Shown one piece after another: positions 15,353 to 23,170 of a stretch of DNA of 36,265 nucleotides; positions within the stretch are counted from its first letter, which is position 1; every line of letters begins with the position of its first letter. The stretch covers positions 1 to 36,265 of the forward strand of contig JAFIEQ010000026.1 of the NCBI GenBank assembly GCA_020832455.1. The letters are read 5' to 3'. The notes beneath the pieces were generated by a model. The model was not told the origin of the DNA, made no database searches, and was given only the letters and a program-made list of their open reading frames with translations. Source of the DNA: Nitriliruptoraceae bacterium. Lineage in GTDB: Bacteria; Actinomycetota; Nitriliruptoria; Nitriliruptorales; Nitriliruptoraceae. The position numbers and the translations under genes are program-made.

Positions 15353-15373
15353 GGCACCCATAGGGCACCCATG
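15353..15373 (+). repeat. arm-type repeat, left (21 nt)
   Basis: The 21 bases from ggcacccata to cacccatg contain two tandem copies of ggcacccat and are identical to 24904-24924. Paired short direct repeats flanking a tRNA core site are the usual layout of arm-type integrase binding sites. The stretch 15227-15352 is comparatively AT-rich (agatatatcaatgcattt at 15232-15249), as expected of an attP arm; I see no gene in 15227-15511. Confidence 0.7.
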
Positions 15374-15511
15374 GATCGGAGTTCCGGAGCTGCCCCGGCG
15401 CGGTCGTGGCCGCGCTGCCCGACCTCGCTCGCGACCGGTCGACACCTCTGTCCGCCGGCACTGCCGGGCCCGTCCGACGAGATGCGTATCGTGCGACCCG
15501 CTCCGTGGACT

Positions 15512-15829
15512 TCAGCTAGCGAGCATCTGTTCGACCGAGGCCTCTTCACGGATCTCGATTCGCAAGCCCAACGCCTGCGCGATCGACATCATCGTGGCGA
15601 ACGTCGGGTTGGCCGCCGGAGAGGTGAGCAGCCGCCGTAGGGACGCAGCGTTCAGCTCTGCTCGGGTGGCCAGCTCCTCCCGGGTCCAACCCAGTTCACT
15701 GAGCCGATCCAGGATGACCTTGACGAGGTCGTCGAACGCACGGATCTCGTCCAGTTCCGCCTCGACCGCAGCAGCGAAACCCGGTTCACGCAGGTCACGT
15801 TCCTCGATCACCCGGTCGATTGCGCCCAT
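15512..15829 (-). CDS. XRE-family antitoxin-like regulator
   Basis: A 105-aa protein starting at ATG 15829 (ggagg just upstream). The N-terminal helix (residues 1-32) is followed by an XRE helix-turn-helix at about 36-92: VILDRLSELGWTREELATRAELNAASLRRLLTSPAANPTFATMMSIAQALG. This resembles HigA-type antitoxins. No toxin open frame is seen upstream, where a HigB/RelE partner normally sits; 15830-16004 has no convincing gene. It may be an orphan antitoxin or a plain regulator. A small dyad at 15847-15862 lies 18 bases upstream of its start. Confidence 0.85.
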   Translation of the reverse strand: MGAIDRVIEERDLREPGFAAAVEAELDEIRAFDDLVKVILDRLSELGWTREELATRAELNAASLRRLLTSPAANPTFATMMSIAQALGLRIEIREEASVEQMLAS

Positions 15830-15846
15830 GCGGCCTCCGTCTGTTC

Positions 15847-15862
15847 GTTGCATGAACGCAAC
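15847..15862 (-). promoter_or_regulatory. operator-like dyad upstream of the XRE gene
   Basis: gttgc and gcaac arms separated by six bases (gttgcatgaacgcaac), located 18 bases before the ATG. Its size and position suit autoregulation by an XRE dimer. Inference only. Confidence 0.4.
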
Positions 15863-16004
15863 ACCATGAGCCGGCCGTTGCCCAAGCACCGCCCATGGTT
15901 CCGCAGCACGGACCCAACCGCCGGCCCGCGGCCGTGGCGCGTCGACGCACTGCAACTGTCGGCAGAGACGGCCCCCGAACTGCTGACCTCCCTACCGGGC
16001 CGGC

Positions 16005-16346
16005 TCAGCCCCAAGGCTCCGCACGATCCGGTGGGACGCGGAGGCCAGCCAGGCCATCGGGGTAGACGACCGTGTCACCGGCGAGAAGGACCAGGCTCTC
16101 GGTGTCCTCGTCCGCCCAAGTGCAACCACACGAGATGAACTGCCCGCCACAACGTGGGCACAGCTCGAGATCGCAGCCCGTGTGGTGGTAGCCGCACACC
16201 ATGCCGCAGTCGCCACATCTGCCGTCCGGGCCGATCGGACGGCGCGTCCACTGACGGGCGTAGCGCCGCCCCTGCAGGACGAACGCATCGACCGTGCAGC
16301 TCGTTGCCGTACCCATCTCTTGGTCGCAGTCCTGACAGATCGCCAC
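16005..16346 (-). CDS. small multi-zinc-ribbon protein
   Basis: A 113-aa protein starting at GTG 16346 with gaggagg four bases upstream. It begins MAICQDCDQEM and contains several CxxC pairs: CQDC (4-7), CGDC and the later CPRCGGQFISCGC, plus an additional CGYHH and C. This is enough ligands for two zinc ribbons. It resembles short actinobacterial zinc-ribbon proteins of unknown function, possibly nucleic-acid or protein binding. It lies between the XRE gene and the AbiE-type pair within the island; its 198-bp upstream gap (16347-16544) shows no gene. Confidence 0.8.
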   Translation of the reverse strand: MAICQDCDQEMGTATSCTVDAFVLQGRRYARQWTRRPIGPDGRCGDCGMVCGYHHTGCDLELCPRCGGQFISCGCTWADEDTESLVLLAGDTVVYPDGLAGLRVPPDRAEPWG

Positions 16347-16544
16347 GTCGCCTCCTCACAGCTGGATTCGGCAGCCATCCTCGTGGACAGCTGTGACGCG
16401 ACGGCGCGTTCATCCACAGGCCTCGCGGGCCGGGCACGTCAGCTGCTGCGCAGGCCTCGCAAGGATCGCAATGGGTTTCGGTGCGCGTTCGATGGCGGTG
16501 TAGGTCCCCGACAGCGGACCGCCGACGTCGAGTCTGGCGTCGCA

Positions 16545-17303
16545 CTACTGCTCCGCGACTCCGGGCTGGATCAGCTCGTCGTAGAGCTCCCGAACCTCGC
16601 GGACATCGGCCGCACCGCCCGGACCGTGCGCCATGTCTCGGACGAAGTCACCGGGTGTTGCGACGAAGAGATCGAGGAGTCGTTGCCGCGTGTAGAGCTG
16701 CAGCTGGTCGGGTGCGGCGCGAAGTTGCGCGAGGAGGTGTGCGGTCCTGACCGGGTTGTCTGACAGGAGTCGCCAGATGTCGAGCAGGTCGCTGGCGCGC
16801 TTCTCACCGCGGGCGGGGTCAGCGGTCGAGACAGCCTTCATCGCGACGAGCGCTGCCGGGCGCGCGACGGGAAGCAGGATCGGTCCGCGACGTCCCGGAG
16901 GGTCGGCTTCGATGGTGGTGGCGACGGCAGTCTCGATCGCCCAGCGCACCGCGTGCGCCTTGGCCTCCCTGAACGCCCCGATGCCGCGGCGCGGTGGGTT
17001 GTGACCTGCCGCCAGGATGTCGACCGGTACCCCGTTCGCGAGGACGACGAACGCATCGCTGCCCTTGGTCAACTCGACGTCGGCGACGACCTGTAGCCGC
17101 TGCTGCACGTCGACCTCGAAGGCTCGCACTGCACTGTCGATGTCCTGCGTGACTCGATGACCCTGCACGTGGACGAGGACGGCGACGCCACCGACGAGCG
17201 CGTGAGGCAGGCCCTCGAGCTACCGGCTGACGTCGTGCAATCCATCGACGATCTCCGCGAGTACACCACCGACATCGTTCAGTACCCGACGATCACCAGA
17301 CAC
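16545..17303 (-). pseudogene. AbiEii-like nucleotidyltransferase toxin with in-frame TAG
   Basis: The frame from GTG 17303 reads VSGDRRVLNDVGGVLAEIVDGLHDVSR, then TAG at 17220-17222. It continues in the same frame as LEGLPHALVGGVAVLVHV and into the 207-aa remainder. The nucleotidyltransferase core spans the stop: HALVGGVAVLVHVQGHRVTQDID holds the GG motif and the DxD metal ligands, a third acidic residue is in PVDILA, and a helix AALVAMKAV and KRASDLLDIWRLL follow, as in AbiEii proteins. The only start after the stop (GTG 17168) would remove the GG strand, so the downstream part alone is unlikely to be active. CAG to TAG is the simplest change. It overlaps the AbiEi-like gene by 11 bases. Confidence 0.8.
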
Positions 17304-18266
17304 GTGGCTGCCTCCCGCTGCCCTTCCAGTCCTCGAGCACCTCGCGGCTTCGTGGACTGTTGTCGGCAGCGAGGTCGAGCGCGACCACGATCGGTCGGGC
17401 TGCGAGGAACTCGTTGCCGAGGTCCACACGGTCCGAGGTCGCAGACTTCGTGGGTGGCACCGTCAACCAGGCGGTCGCTGCTCGGTCATCACGGGCCGAC
17501 TCCCAGGTTCGTAGCGCCCAGGTCAGCGCACGCTGGTCCGGCAGGTAGAACCTGGGTGGTCCCTCCCCCGCGACACGTGCCCCGTAGGCCTGGGCGACTC
17601 GATCGCCGACCTCGGACCACCCGGGTGCCGCAGCGTCGTCGAGGCCGAAACGCAGCAGTCGTTGGACCGAGAGTGGGACACCTGGCCCCGGCCCGCTGCC
17701 AAGTGCGTACCACCGAGTCGACCACCGGGCAGCCACTGCCCAGAACAGATCGGGGTCGCGGCGCTGGCCGTCCTCGAGCAGCCCCAGGGTCGTGAGCTCC
17801 GTCAGAGCGCTGTGCGCCGCTCCCGTGGAGACTCCGGCTGCAGTCGCAAGCCCGCGGACCGAATCGGTCCTAGGGCCCTCCAGGAGACAGATGGCCACCG
17901 CCAGTCCCGTCGGGCGGTCGAGCGGATCGATCGGTGTCGTGTCCGGCCCGATCAGGCTGGAGAGGCGCCTGTCGAGCTGCAGACCGCCGCGGACCAACCG
18001 CAAGTGGCCGGACCGGTCCAGCCACCCCCAACCGGCAGCCGCAAGCTCCATGCGTAGCCCTGGGTCCACGTGGTCCGCAACGAGCACCGGGAGCACGGAA
18101 CTGTCCGTCTGATCGCGCAGCCGCCGGCGAAGCCAGGCCAGACTCGGCCGGGAAGGATGAGATCGGCGCCACCCGAACCCGCCGAGGTCTCCACCTCGAG
18201 ACCGAACTCGGCCAGGACCGCCGCCAACTCGGCGACGGCTACCTCCTTCGCTTCCCTCACGCCCAC
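17293..18266 (-). pseudogene. AbiEi-like antitoxin/regulator with probable frameshift
   Basis: From GTG 18266 the frame reads VGVREAKEVAVAELAAVLAEFGLEVETS and ADLILPGR with clean third-position GC, then turns to low-quality sequence. The family-like sequence resumes in the frame one base back at about 18145: SLAWLRRRLRDQTDSSVLPVLVADHVDPGLRMELAAAGWGWLDRSGHLRL, then a winged-helix region (VRGLATAAGVSTGAAHSALTELTTLGLL). The AAGWGWLDRSGHLRL block is typical of AbiEi-type (type IV antitoxin) proteins. A one-base deletion near 18140-18155, perhaps with a small loss of coding sequence, explains this. Alternatively GTG 18273 opens the downstream frame, but its first ~45 residues are Arg/Gly-rich and look off-frame. 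Confidence 0.72.
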
Positions 18267-18274
18267 CGTTCACC

Positions 18275-18292
18275 GTTCATGAATTCTTGAAC
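18275..18292 (-). promoter_or_regulatory. 18-bp palindromic operator of the AbiE-like module
   Basis: gttcatgaattcttgaac is a palindrome with one symmetric mismatch pair, lying between the -10 (18293-18298) and the first possible starts of the antitoxin gene. AbiEi antitoxins are known to autorepress by binding inverted repeats at their own promoter, so this is the likely operator. Confidence 0.65.
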
Positions 18293-18298
18293 ACTATA
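18293..18298 (-). promoter_or_regulatory. -10 element (TATAGT) of the AbiE-like module
   Basis: On the minus strand TATAGT precedes the palindrome. A weak -35-like tcaaca (18317-18322) lies 18 bases upstream. The AT content is well above the surroundings. Confidence 0.6.
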
Positions 18299-18338
18299 CA
18301 TCCCGTGCACCACCGGTGTTGAGATGAATTCGCGTCCC

Positions 18339-19739
18339 TCAGGGCCGCTCAGCTGCGAGTGCCGCTCGAGCCAACGTCATCCCACCGTCGGTGACCGCAC
18401 CGGGCCAGCGGTCGTGCCGCCGGTCACGCTCGAACGCGCCGAGTCGGCGCAACAGCCGGACGTCGGTGGCGATCAGGCCGGTGACGGTGCGCCGGTCGAT
18501 CGGCTGGCCGTCTCCGACGGCCCAGCCAAGCCCGATGAGCAGCTTGGCGATCTCCACCTCGGCGTTGTCGGTCGAGCCCGAGGCCATCAGCGCGAGCAGC
18601 AGCACGCTGGCCTGCCATTCAGGTACCGCGGCGTCGCGACCACCGAACGGCAGGGCGGCGGCGAGGTGCCACCACAGCCCGATCGGGTCGACGGCCAGCT
18701 CGCGTCCACGGGTGGTGGGCACCAGCTTGCCCTTGTACTTGCGTAGCAGTTTGAGCTGTTGCGCGGTCTCGCGCAGCTCGAGGACCGGGACGGTGAGATC
18801 CTCACGGTTGCCCTTGCCGATCCACTCCTCACCCAGGTCGAGCTCGTCGAAGATCGTCTGCACCACCGCCGGGGGCAGGTAGCCGGCTCCGGTCAGCTTC
18901 ACCCCGTCGCCGACCGTGGCGAGCAGCACCGTGAACGGCCGCACCATCCGGGCGGCGGTCGCCTCGTCGAGGTCCACCTCGACACCGGCCGACGATGCCA
19001 GCGCCCGCAACCGCCGGTCGGTATCCGGCTCGCGGACGCGCAGCAGCAACGTCGCGAGCCTGCCACCGATCCGAGCCGGGGTCGGCGCGGAGGCGGCGAG
19101 ATCCAGCGCCTGCAGCCGGGCGTCGATCGCGGCCGGGTCGAACGCCACCAGGCCGAGGTCGCGCGGGGCGACCTCGTCGCCCCACAGCTCCGCCACCTCA
19201 GCCAGCGCCTGGCGGTGGTCGGGATGGGCCGGGTCGGAGGCAGCCACGATCAGTCGGTAGCCGTGGATGCCACCGCAGTCCTCGGGCGGGCCAGCCCCGT
19301 CGCCCTCGACCAGCGTCGCCCGGCCTGGCGGCACACGACCGTCGACGATGTCCTCGACTGCGAGGCTGACCTGCCAGCCGTCGCCGTAGTCGTACTGGTA
19401 ATGCAGCCGCTCCCCCGGCTCGGCGAGCAGCTCATCGACCCGGACATCCCAGGTCGGCATGGCCAGATCGTCATCGAAGCCTTCGGCGAGATCCGCCGTG
19501 CACACGAACGCGGCACCCGGATCGTTTTGCGGGCCGGTCGTGAACCGGTACAGGTGGTAGTCCTCCCACCCGAACACGACCTGCAACACCGAGTGCAGCT
19601 CGTCGAGCCCGAGGTCGAAGGCCACATCGATCCGTCGCCACACCGGCGGAAACGCCCCCTCGAGCTGAGCGCGCAGCCGCAACGTCGCCGGCGTGTCGCG
19701 CCGCGGATGACGTCGCCCGGGTCCAGTCGGCGGACTCAC
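18339..19739 (-). CDS. plasmid pRiA4b ORF-3-like protein
   Basis: A 466-aa soluble protein whose N-terminal part (about residues 18-200) matches the pRiA4b ORF-3 family (PF07929): LRLRAQLEGAFPPVWRRIDVAFDLGLDELHSVLQVVFGWEDYHLYRF, then FVCTADLAEGFDDDL, YQYDYGDGWQVSLAVE, PPEDCGGIHGY. The C-terminal ~270 residues are helical and unrecognised, with AQQLKLLRKYKGKLVPTTRGRELA suggesting a winged-helix-like region. The family is common on plasmids and mobile elements; its biochemical role is not known. The GTG start overlaps the stop of the SEC-C gene (GTGA), so the two proteins are coupled and may act together. Confidence 0.85.
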   Translation of the reverse strand: MSPPTGPGRRHPRRDTPATLRLRAQLEGAFPPVWRRIDVAFDLGLDELHSVLQVVFGWEDYHLYRFTTGPQNDPGAAFVCTADLAEGFDDDLAMPTWDVRVDELLAEPGERLHYQYDYGDGWQVSLAVEDIVDGRVPPGRATLVEGDGAGPPEDCGGIHGYRLIVAASDPAHPDHRQALAEVAELWGDEVAPRDLGLVAFDPAAIDARLQALDLAASAPTPARIGGRLATLLLRVREPDTDRRLRALASSAGVEVDLDEATAARMVRPFTVLLATVGDGVKLTGAGYLPPAVVQTIFDELDLGEEWIGKGNREDLTVPVLELRETAQQLKLLRKYKGKLVPTTRGRELAVDPIGLWWHLAAALPFGGRDAAVPEWQASVLLLALMASGSTDNAEVEIAKLLIGLGWAVGDGQPIDRRTVTGLIATDVRLLRRLGAFERDRRHDRWPGAVTDGGMTLARAALAAERP

Positions 19740-21127
19740 GAGGGATCATCCGGCGCAGCGGGGACCGGGCCACAGCACTTCTTGTACTTGCGTACCGAGC
19801 CGCACCAGCACGGCTCGTTGCGGCCTGGCGGCCAGGCCACGGCGTCACCGGTCCGCAGCAGCGTCGCGGCGTAGTGCGATCGGGCCGCGCCGCTGCCGGG
19901 GTCGTTGCCGGACTCCTCGGCGTGGGCCTCGAGTCCGTCGACGGTCATTGCCGCGACGTGGAGCCGATTGGCGACGGCATGCCGGGCGATGCGCTTGATC
20001 TGTGCCTCGGTCGCCTGGGTGTAGGCGCGGTGCTCTGCAGGCCGATCATCGAGCAGTTCCGGCCACCGTTGACACGCCTCGGCCCATTGCTCGGCGGGGA
20101 ACCAGCCGGTGGCGAGCGCAATCGGGCCCGAGGGCTTGGCCTTGGGCTCGGGTCCGAACGCCGCATCGAGCCCGCCCAGCGCCTCGGGATCCTCGACCTC
20201 GAGTAGACGTCGACGGTTGCGCCGGGCGGGTTCGTCCATCACGGCCCGGCTGGTCTCCGGCTGGTAGCCGCAGTGCACGCATGGCCGATCATCGCGAGGT
20301 GGCAGACCACCGGAGCGTCGCGGTGAGGTGACAGGGGTCCACTCGTCGCAGAACCGCTCCACCCGGTCGACGAGCTGCTGGTCGATGGGTTCGGCCATCT
20401 CCCCCCACGCGTCCTCGGCCAACTCGAGCAGCTGCATCACGACCTGGTCGGGGTCGCCGGTCGCCAGTGCCACCTCGATGCCGTCCAGCGCCCATCGAAG
20501 GGAGGTGGTCACGTCGATGCCCAGGTAGCTGTAGGCGGCGGCGCTGTAGAGCCACACGTCTTCGGGGTCACGCTCACGCAGCGTCGCGAACAGCGCGTCA
20601 GCCTTGCCGAGCTCACCTGCATCGAGGTAGCACTCCGCGATGTCGGTCTCCGGGTCGGGCACCGACCGGTAGCCGGCCGCGATCGCCTCCTCGTAGAGTC
20701 CGGCTTCCCGATACGCCCGATGGACCTCGTCGAGGATCTCGTAGGCGGCCAACTGATGGTGTGCACACGGATGCGCCAGAACGGCACGCCACCGCTCAGC
20801 GGCATCGTCCGGCCGCCCGTCCGCCATGGCCTGCTCGGCCAGGTCGGTCAATGCCCGGATCTGACGCCCGGACTCCTCGAAGGTGATCTCGGCCACCGGC
20901 TCCGGACCCTCCCAGCGGACGAGTGACGCTCGCATCGTAGAGGCGAGCCGGAACTCGGCCGCGGTTGTCCACAGCCGGGGCCATGCCGGCGGAAGAACGG
21001 TGGCCGACACCCCCGCGCGCGCCGGCTCAGCGGCCGGGAGATACGGATCGCCCAATGCGGACGACAAGGTCGACTCGTTCGGTAGCAGTCGCCAGAGCCG
21101 TGGCGGCGGGGCGAACAGGGAAGCCAC
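19736..21127 (-). CDS. TPR-like protein with C-terminal SEC-C zinc motif
   Basis: A 463-aa soluble protein. The middle (about residues 85-260) is a run of helices with TPR character (ALTDLAEQAMADGRPDDAAERWRAVLAHP, AECYLDAGELGKADALFATLRERDPEDVWLYSAAAYSYLG). An internal CVHCGY may bind metal. The C-terminus carries the SEC-C motif GRNEPCWCGSVRKYKKCCG (about 435-453), a zinc-binding element known from SecA and many accessory proteins. The GTG 21127 start is uncertain: codons upstream (ARNGDYL) also look coding until a TAG, and the 300-bp region before it is disturbed by the insertion sequence, so the 5' end may be truncated. Coupled to the pRiA4b ORF-3-like gene by a 4-nt overlap. Confidence 0.8.
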   Translation of the reverse strand: MASLFAPPPRLWRLLPNESTLSSALGDPYLPAAEPARAGVSATVLPPAWPRLWTTAAEFRLASTMRASLVRWEGPEPVAEITFEESGRQIRALTDLAEQAMADGRPDDAAERWRAVLAHPCAHHQLAAYEILDEVHRAYREAGLYEEAIAAGYRSVPDPETDIAECYLDAGELGKADALFATLRERDPEDVWLYSAAAYSYLGIDVTTSLRWALDGIEVALATGDPDQVVMQLLELAEDAWGEMAEPIDQQLVDRVERFCDEWTPVTSPRRSGGLPPRDDRPCVHCGYQPETSRAVMDEPARRNRRRLLEVEDPEALGGLDAAFGPEPKAKPSGPIALATGWFPAEQWAEACQRWPELLDDRPAEHRAYTQATEAQIKRIARHAVANRLHVAAMTVDGLEAHAEESGNDPGSGAARSHYAATLLRTGDAVAWPPGRNEPCWCGSVRKYKKCCGPVPAAPDDPS

Positions 21128-21429
21128 GAGGTAGTCCCCGTTGCGAGCGCTGGCGTGGAAGTGCCGAAGTCGCTAAGCCACGCATAGTTGCCGTTGCGTC
21201 CACTCCAGGGGTCCCGTCGGCCACCCGCCCCGAAGTCCCCACTTCGCGGGCGTACCAGTACACGGTCACATGGCCACGCTCGCACGACACCGGCGATCGG
21301 CTCCCGACCCACTTAGAAGCTCCCTGTGGCCCTCGGGGTCGGCCACCAACGAGCCGTTCGGTGCCGTCGAGGTGACGGCGCGCTGAACAAGATCGCCGTG
21401 CACGGCCGGGGCCTGGCCGCTGGCCATGC
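21128..21429. other. 302-bp gap between SEC-C gene and insertion sequence
   Basis: No convincing gene. Short open frames exist on the minus strand in all three frames (for example 21266-21427, 53 codons beginning MASGQAPAVHGDL), but none is long or matches a known family. The region may contain fragments of a gene interrupted or deleted by the adjacent ISL3 element. Confidence 0.5.
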
Positions 21430-21452
21430 CGGGTCTTCCCCTCTGAGGTGGG

Positions 21453-22733
21453 TCACGCCGCGGTGGTGAAGCGGTAGGACCTGATCCTTGAGGTGGTGGG
21501 GAGGCTACGTGGCTGGCCGGCGTGGAGCAGGATCCGGGCTCGGTAGTTGTCGCAGTTGCGGAAGCCGCGGGCGGCACGACGGATGGACTTGATCTTCACG
21601 TTCGCGGACTCGGTGGGTGCGTTCGAGGCGCGGGTGTCGAAGAACGCGAACACCTCGTCCTGCCAGGTGTCGATGGTCGTGGCCATGCGGGTGACCTCGG
21701 GCACGTCGACGGTGACGGCCCACTCGTAGAACGCGACGAGCCGGCGGTGGGCGGTGTCACGGTCGGGGGCTTGGTACATGCGTCGCAGCAGGTCCACGGC
21801 GACCCACGCGGCGGCGACCTCGTCGTCGGTGTCCGCGTCGCGGAGGCGGTCGAAGATCTTGGCGATCACGTCCTCGCCGAGCCGTTCTTGGCCGACGCGC
21901 AGCACCCGACGTAGGCGGAACAGCGGGTCATCTCTGTGGCCGCGATGCCCGTGGATCTGCTGCTGGCGGCGACGTCGGACCTCGTCCAGTGCGGTGAGCC
22001 CGAGGCGAACCAGGTGGAACACATCAGCGACGACCACCGCGTCCTCGAGGGTGTCCGCGGCCGACTTGAACCCGGAGAACAGATCGCACGCCACGACCTT
22101 CGCGTCGGGGGCGTGATCCGCCAGCAGACGCACCGCAGAGCCGCGGTCACGGCCCTGGGTGACCGCGACGACCAGCGAGGTGTCGAGGCACACCAGCGCG
22201 GTGAGGAACTGCCGCCGCCGGGTCGTCAGTCGGCCGGTGGTCATCACCGTCTCGTCGATCCCGACCCTCGTTGGGCGCACCTGAGCGACCTGCTGCGCCG
22301 CGGCAAGCACGGCGCGCATCACGGTGTTCCACCCGACCCCGAACTCCTTGCGGATCGTGTCGATCGGGATGTTCGCCTGCGATGCCGCCACCGCTGCTCG
22401 TGCGGCCGCGCGGCTCCAGACCGCGCTCGGCGCGATCGACGCGGTCCGCTCCACGAACGTGCCGCAGCCCTCAAGGCACGTGAGCAGCCGCTTGCGCCAG
22501 ACCAGCCGTGTCGCGCGGCCTGCGACGGGGAGGTGGCGCACGGTGTGGGACCGCCAGTCGTGCAGCGGATGCAACCCGATCACTCCGCATCTGGTGCAGG
22601 GCTGCAGCCCGCGGGGTAGCTCGACGTCGGCGACGAGCTCGCCGTTCTCGTCGATGTTGGCGTCGCTCAGGATGAACTCGGGCAGGGCAAACAACAGCTC
22701 GCTCCACCCCTGGTCAGGGGTAGTGTCAGACAC
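21453..22733 (-). CDS. ISL3-family transposase
   Basis: A 426-aa transposase. The N-terminal zinc finger is CTRCGVIGLHPLHDW followed by CLEGCG (zf-ISL3), then a helix-turn-helix region (ANIPIDTIRKEFGVGWNTVMRAV). The DDE catalytic core begins VGIDETVMTTGR (first Asp), includes VVACDLFSGFKSAADTLEDAVVVADVFHLVRL (second Asp region), and the glutamate lies near APTESANVKIKSIRRAARGFRNCDNYRAR at the C-terminus. Length and motifs indicate an intact enzyme. The GTG 22733 start lies inside a long inverted repeat (22729-22746 with 22778-22793) that could mask the start in read-through transcripts. The gene ends at the left inverted repeat. Confidence 0.93.
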   Translation of the reverse strand: MSDTTPDQGWSELLFALPEFILSDANIDENGELVADVELPRGLQPCTRCGVIGLHPLHDWRSHTVRHLPVAGRATRLVWRKRLLTCLEGCGTFVERTASIAPSAVWSRAAARAAVAASQANIPIDTIRKEFGVGWNTVMRAVLAAAQQVAQVRPTRVGIDETVMTTGRLTTRRRQFLTALVCLDTSLVVAVTQGRDRGSAVRLLADHAPDAKVVACDLFSGFKSAADTLEDAVVVADVFHLVRLGLTALDEVRRRRQQQIHGHRGHRDDPLFRLRRVLRVGQERLGEDVIAKIFDRLRDADTDDEVAAAWVAVDLLRRMYQAPDRDTAHRRLVAFYEWAVTVDVPEVTRMATTIDTWQDEVFAFFDTRASNAPTESANVKIKSIRRAARGFRNCDNYRARILLHAGQPRSLPTTSRIRSYRFTTAA

Positions 22734-22793
22734 GCGTACGGCCTCGGTCGCTCGGTTGGCTTAGACACCTCGAGCATCGAGGCCGTACGTGTC
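22729..22793 (-). promoter_or_regulatory. long hairpin masking the transposase start
   Basis: On the minus strand the arm gacacgtacggcctcg (22793-22778) pairs with cgaggccgtacgcgtgtc (22746-22729), a 16-bp match with a two-base bulge, around a 31-nt loop. The second arm contains the GTG start and the likely ribosome binding region. Similar hairpins in IS10 and IS50 block translation of transcripts entering from outside. Confidence 0.6.
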
Positions 22794-22842
22794 TTCACCA
22801 AGCATCCGCGACCGGGTCACCCACTACCGAGGGGAAGACCCG

Positions 22843-23170
22843 ACAAAGGCAGGGCAAGACCAGCACTAGCTCGTTCGACCCCCGAATGGCGGCAGGCTGA
22901 GCCCGCGTACCGTCGTGGCCGCTTGGACGGATCAACATCCGAAGCAACAGACGGTGTGTGCCGAGCCGCCCTTCGGTCGTCCAAGGTGAGTGGCAAGAGC
23001 AGATCAGTGACGCAGCGACCGCTGTCACTTCAATCCCAAGCTATGGGCGTCGGTCTCGGTCACGCTGCTCTGGACCCACTCGCCACGACGACTTGCGCGC
23101 TTCCGTGGTCGTTGCCCCAACGTTGCCAGCACCACCGTCGCTTCCCGCGCTCGCCCGCGGAGGTCTTGCG
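22843..23170. other. 328-bp gap between insertion sequence and SWIM gene
   Basis: No gene, RNA or clear repeat seen. Base composition is less GC-biased than the neighbouring genes. It is the 3' flank of the SWIM gene and the upstream flank of the insertion sequence. Confidence 0.5.

Larger units (their letters stand above)
21430..22842 (-). mobile_element. ISL3-family insertion sequence
   Basis: A 1.41-kb element with one transposase gene. The terminal inverted repeats are 21430-21453 and 22819-22842, identical over the outer 14 bases (cgggtcttcccctc) and matching at 21 of 24 positions. The flanking eight bases differ (ggccatgc on the left, acaaaggc on the right), so no target-site duplication is visible. 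This suggests a deletion or recombination next to the element after insertion. The length and repeats are normal for ISL3. Confidence 0.88.

Noticed and set aside
14885..15445. Remnant of an integrase C-terminus next to attL
   Set aside because: The minus-strand frame there shows no integrase catalytic residues (no R-H-x-x-H or Tyr motif) and runs through the tRNA fragment and terminator.
15848..16138. Plus-strand 96-codon frame as a toxin partner for the XRE gene
   Set aside because: It runs opposite to the XRE gene, overlaps the zinc-ribbon gene antisense, and has no RelE/HigB features.
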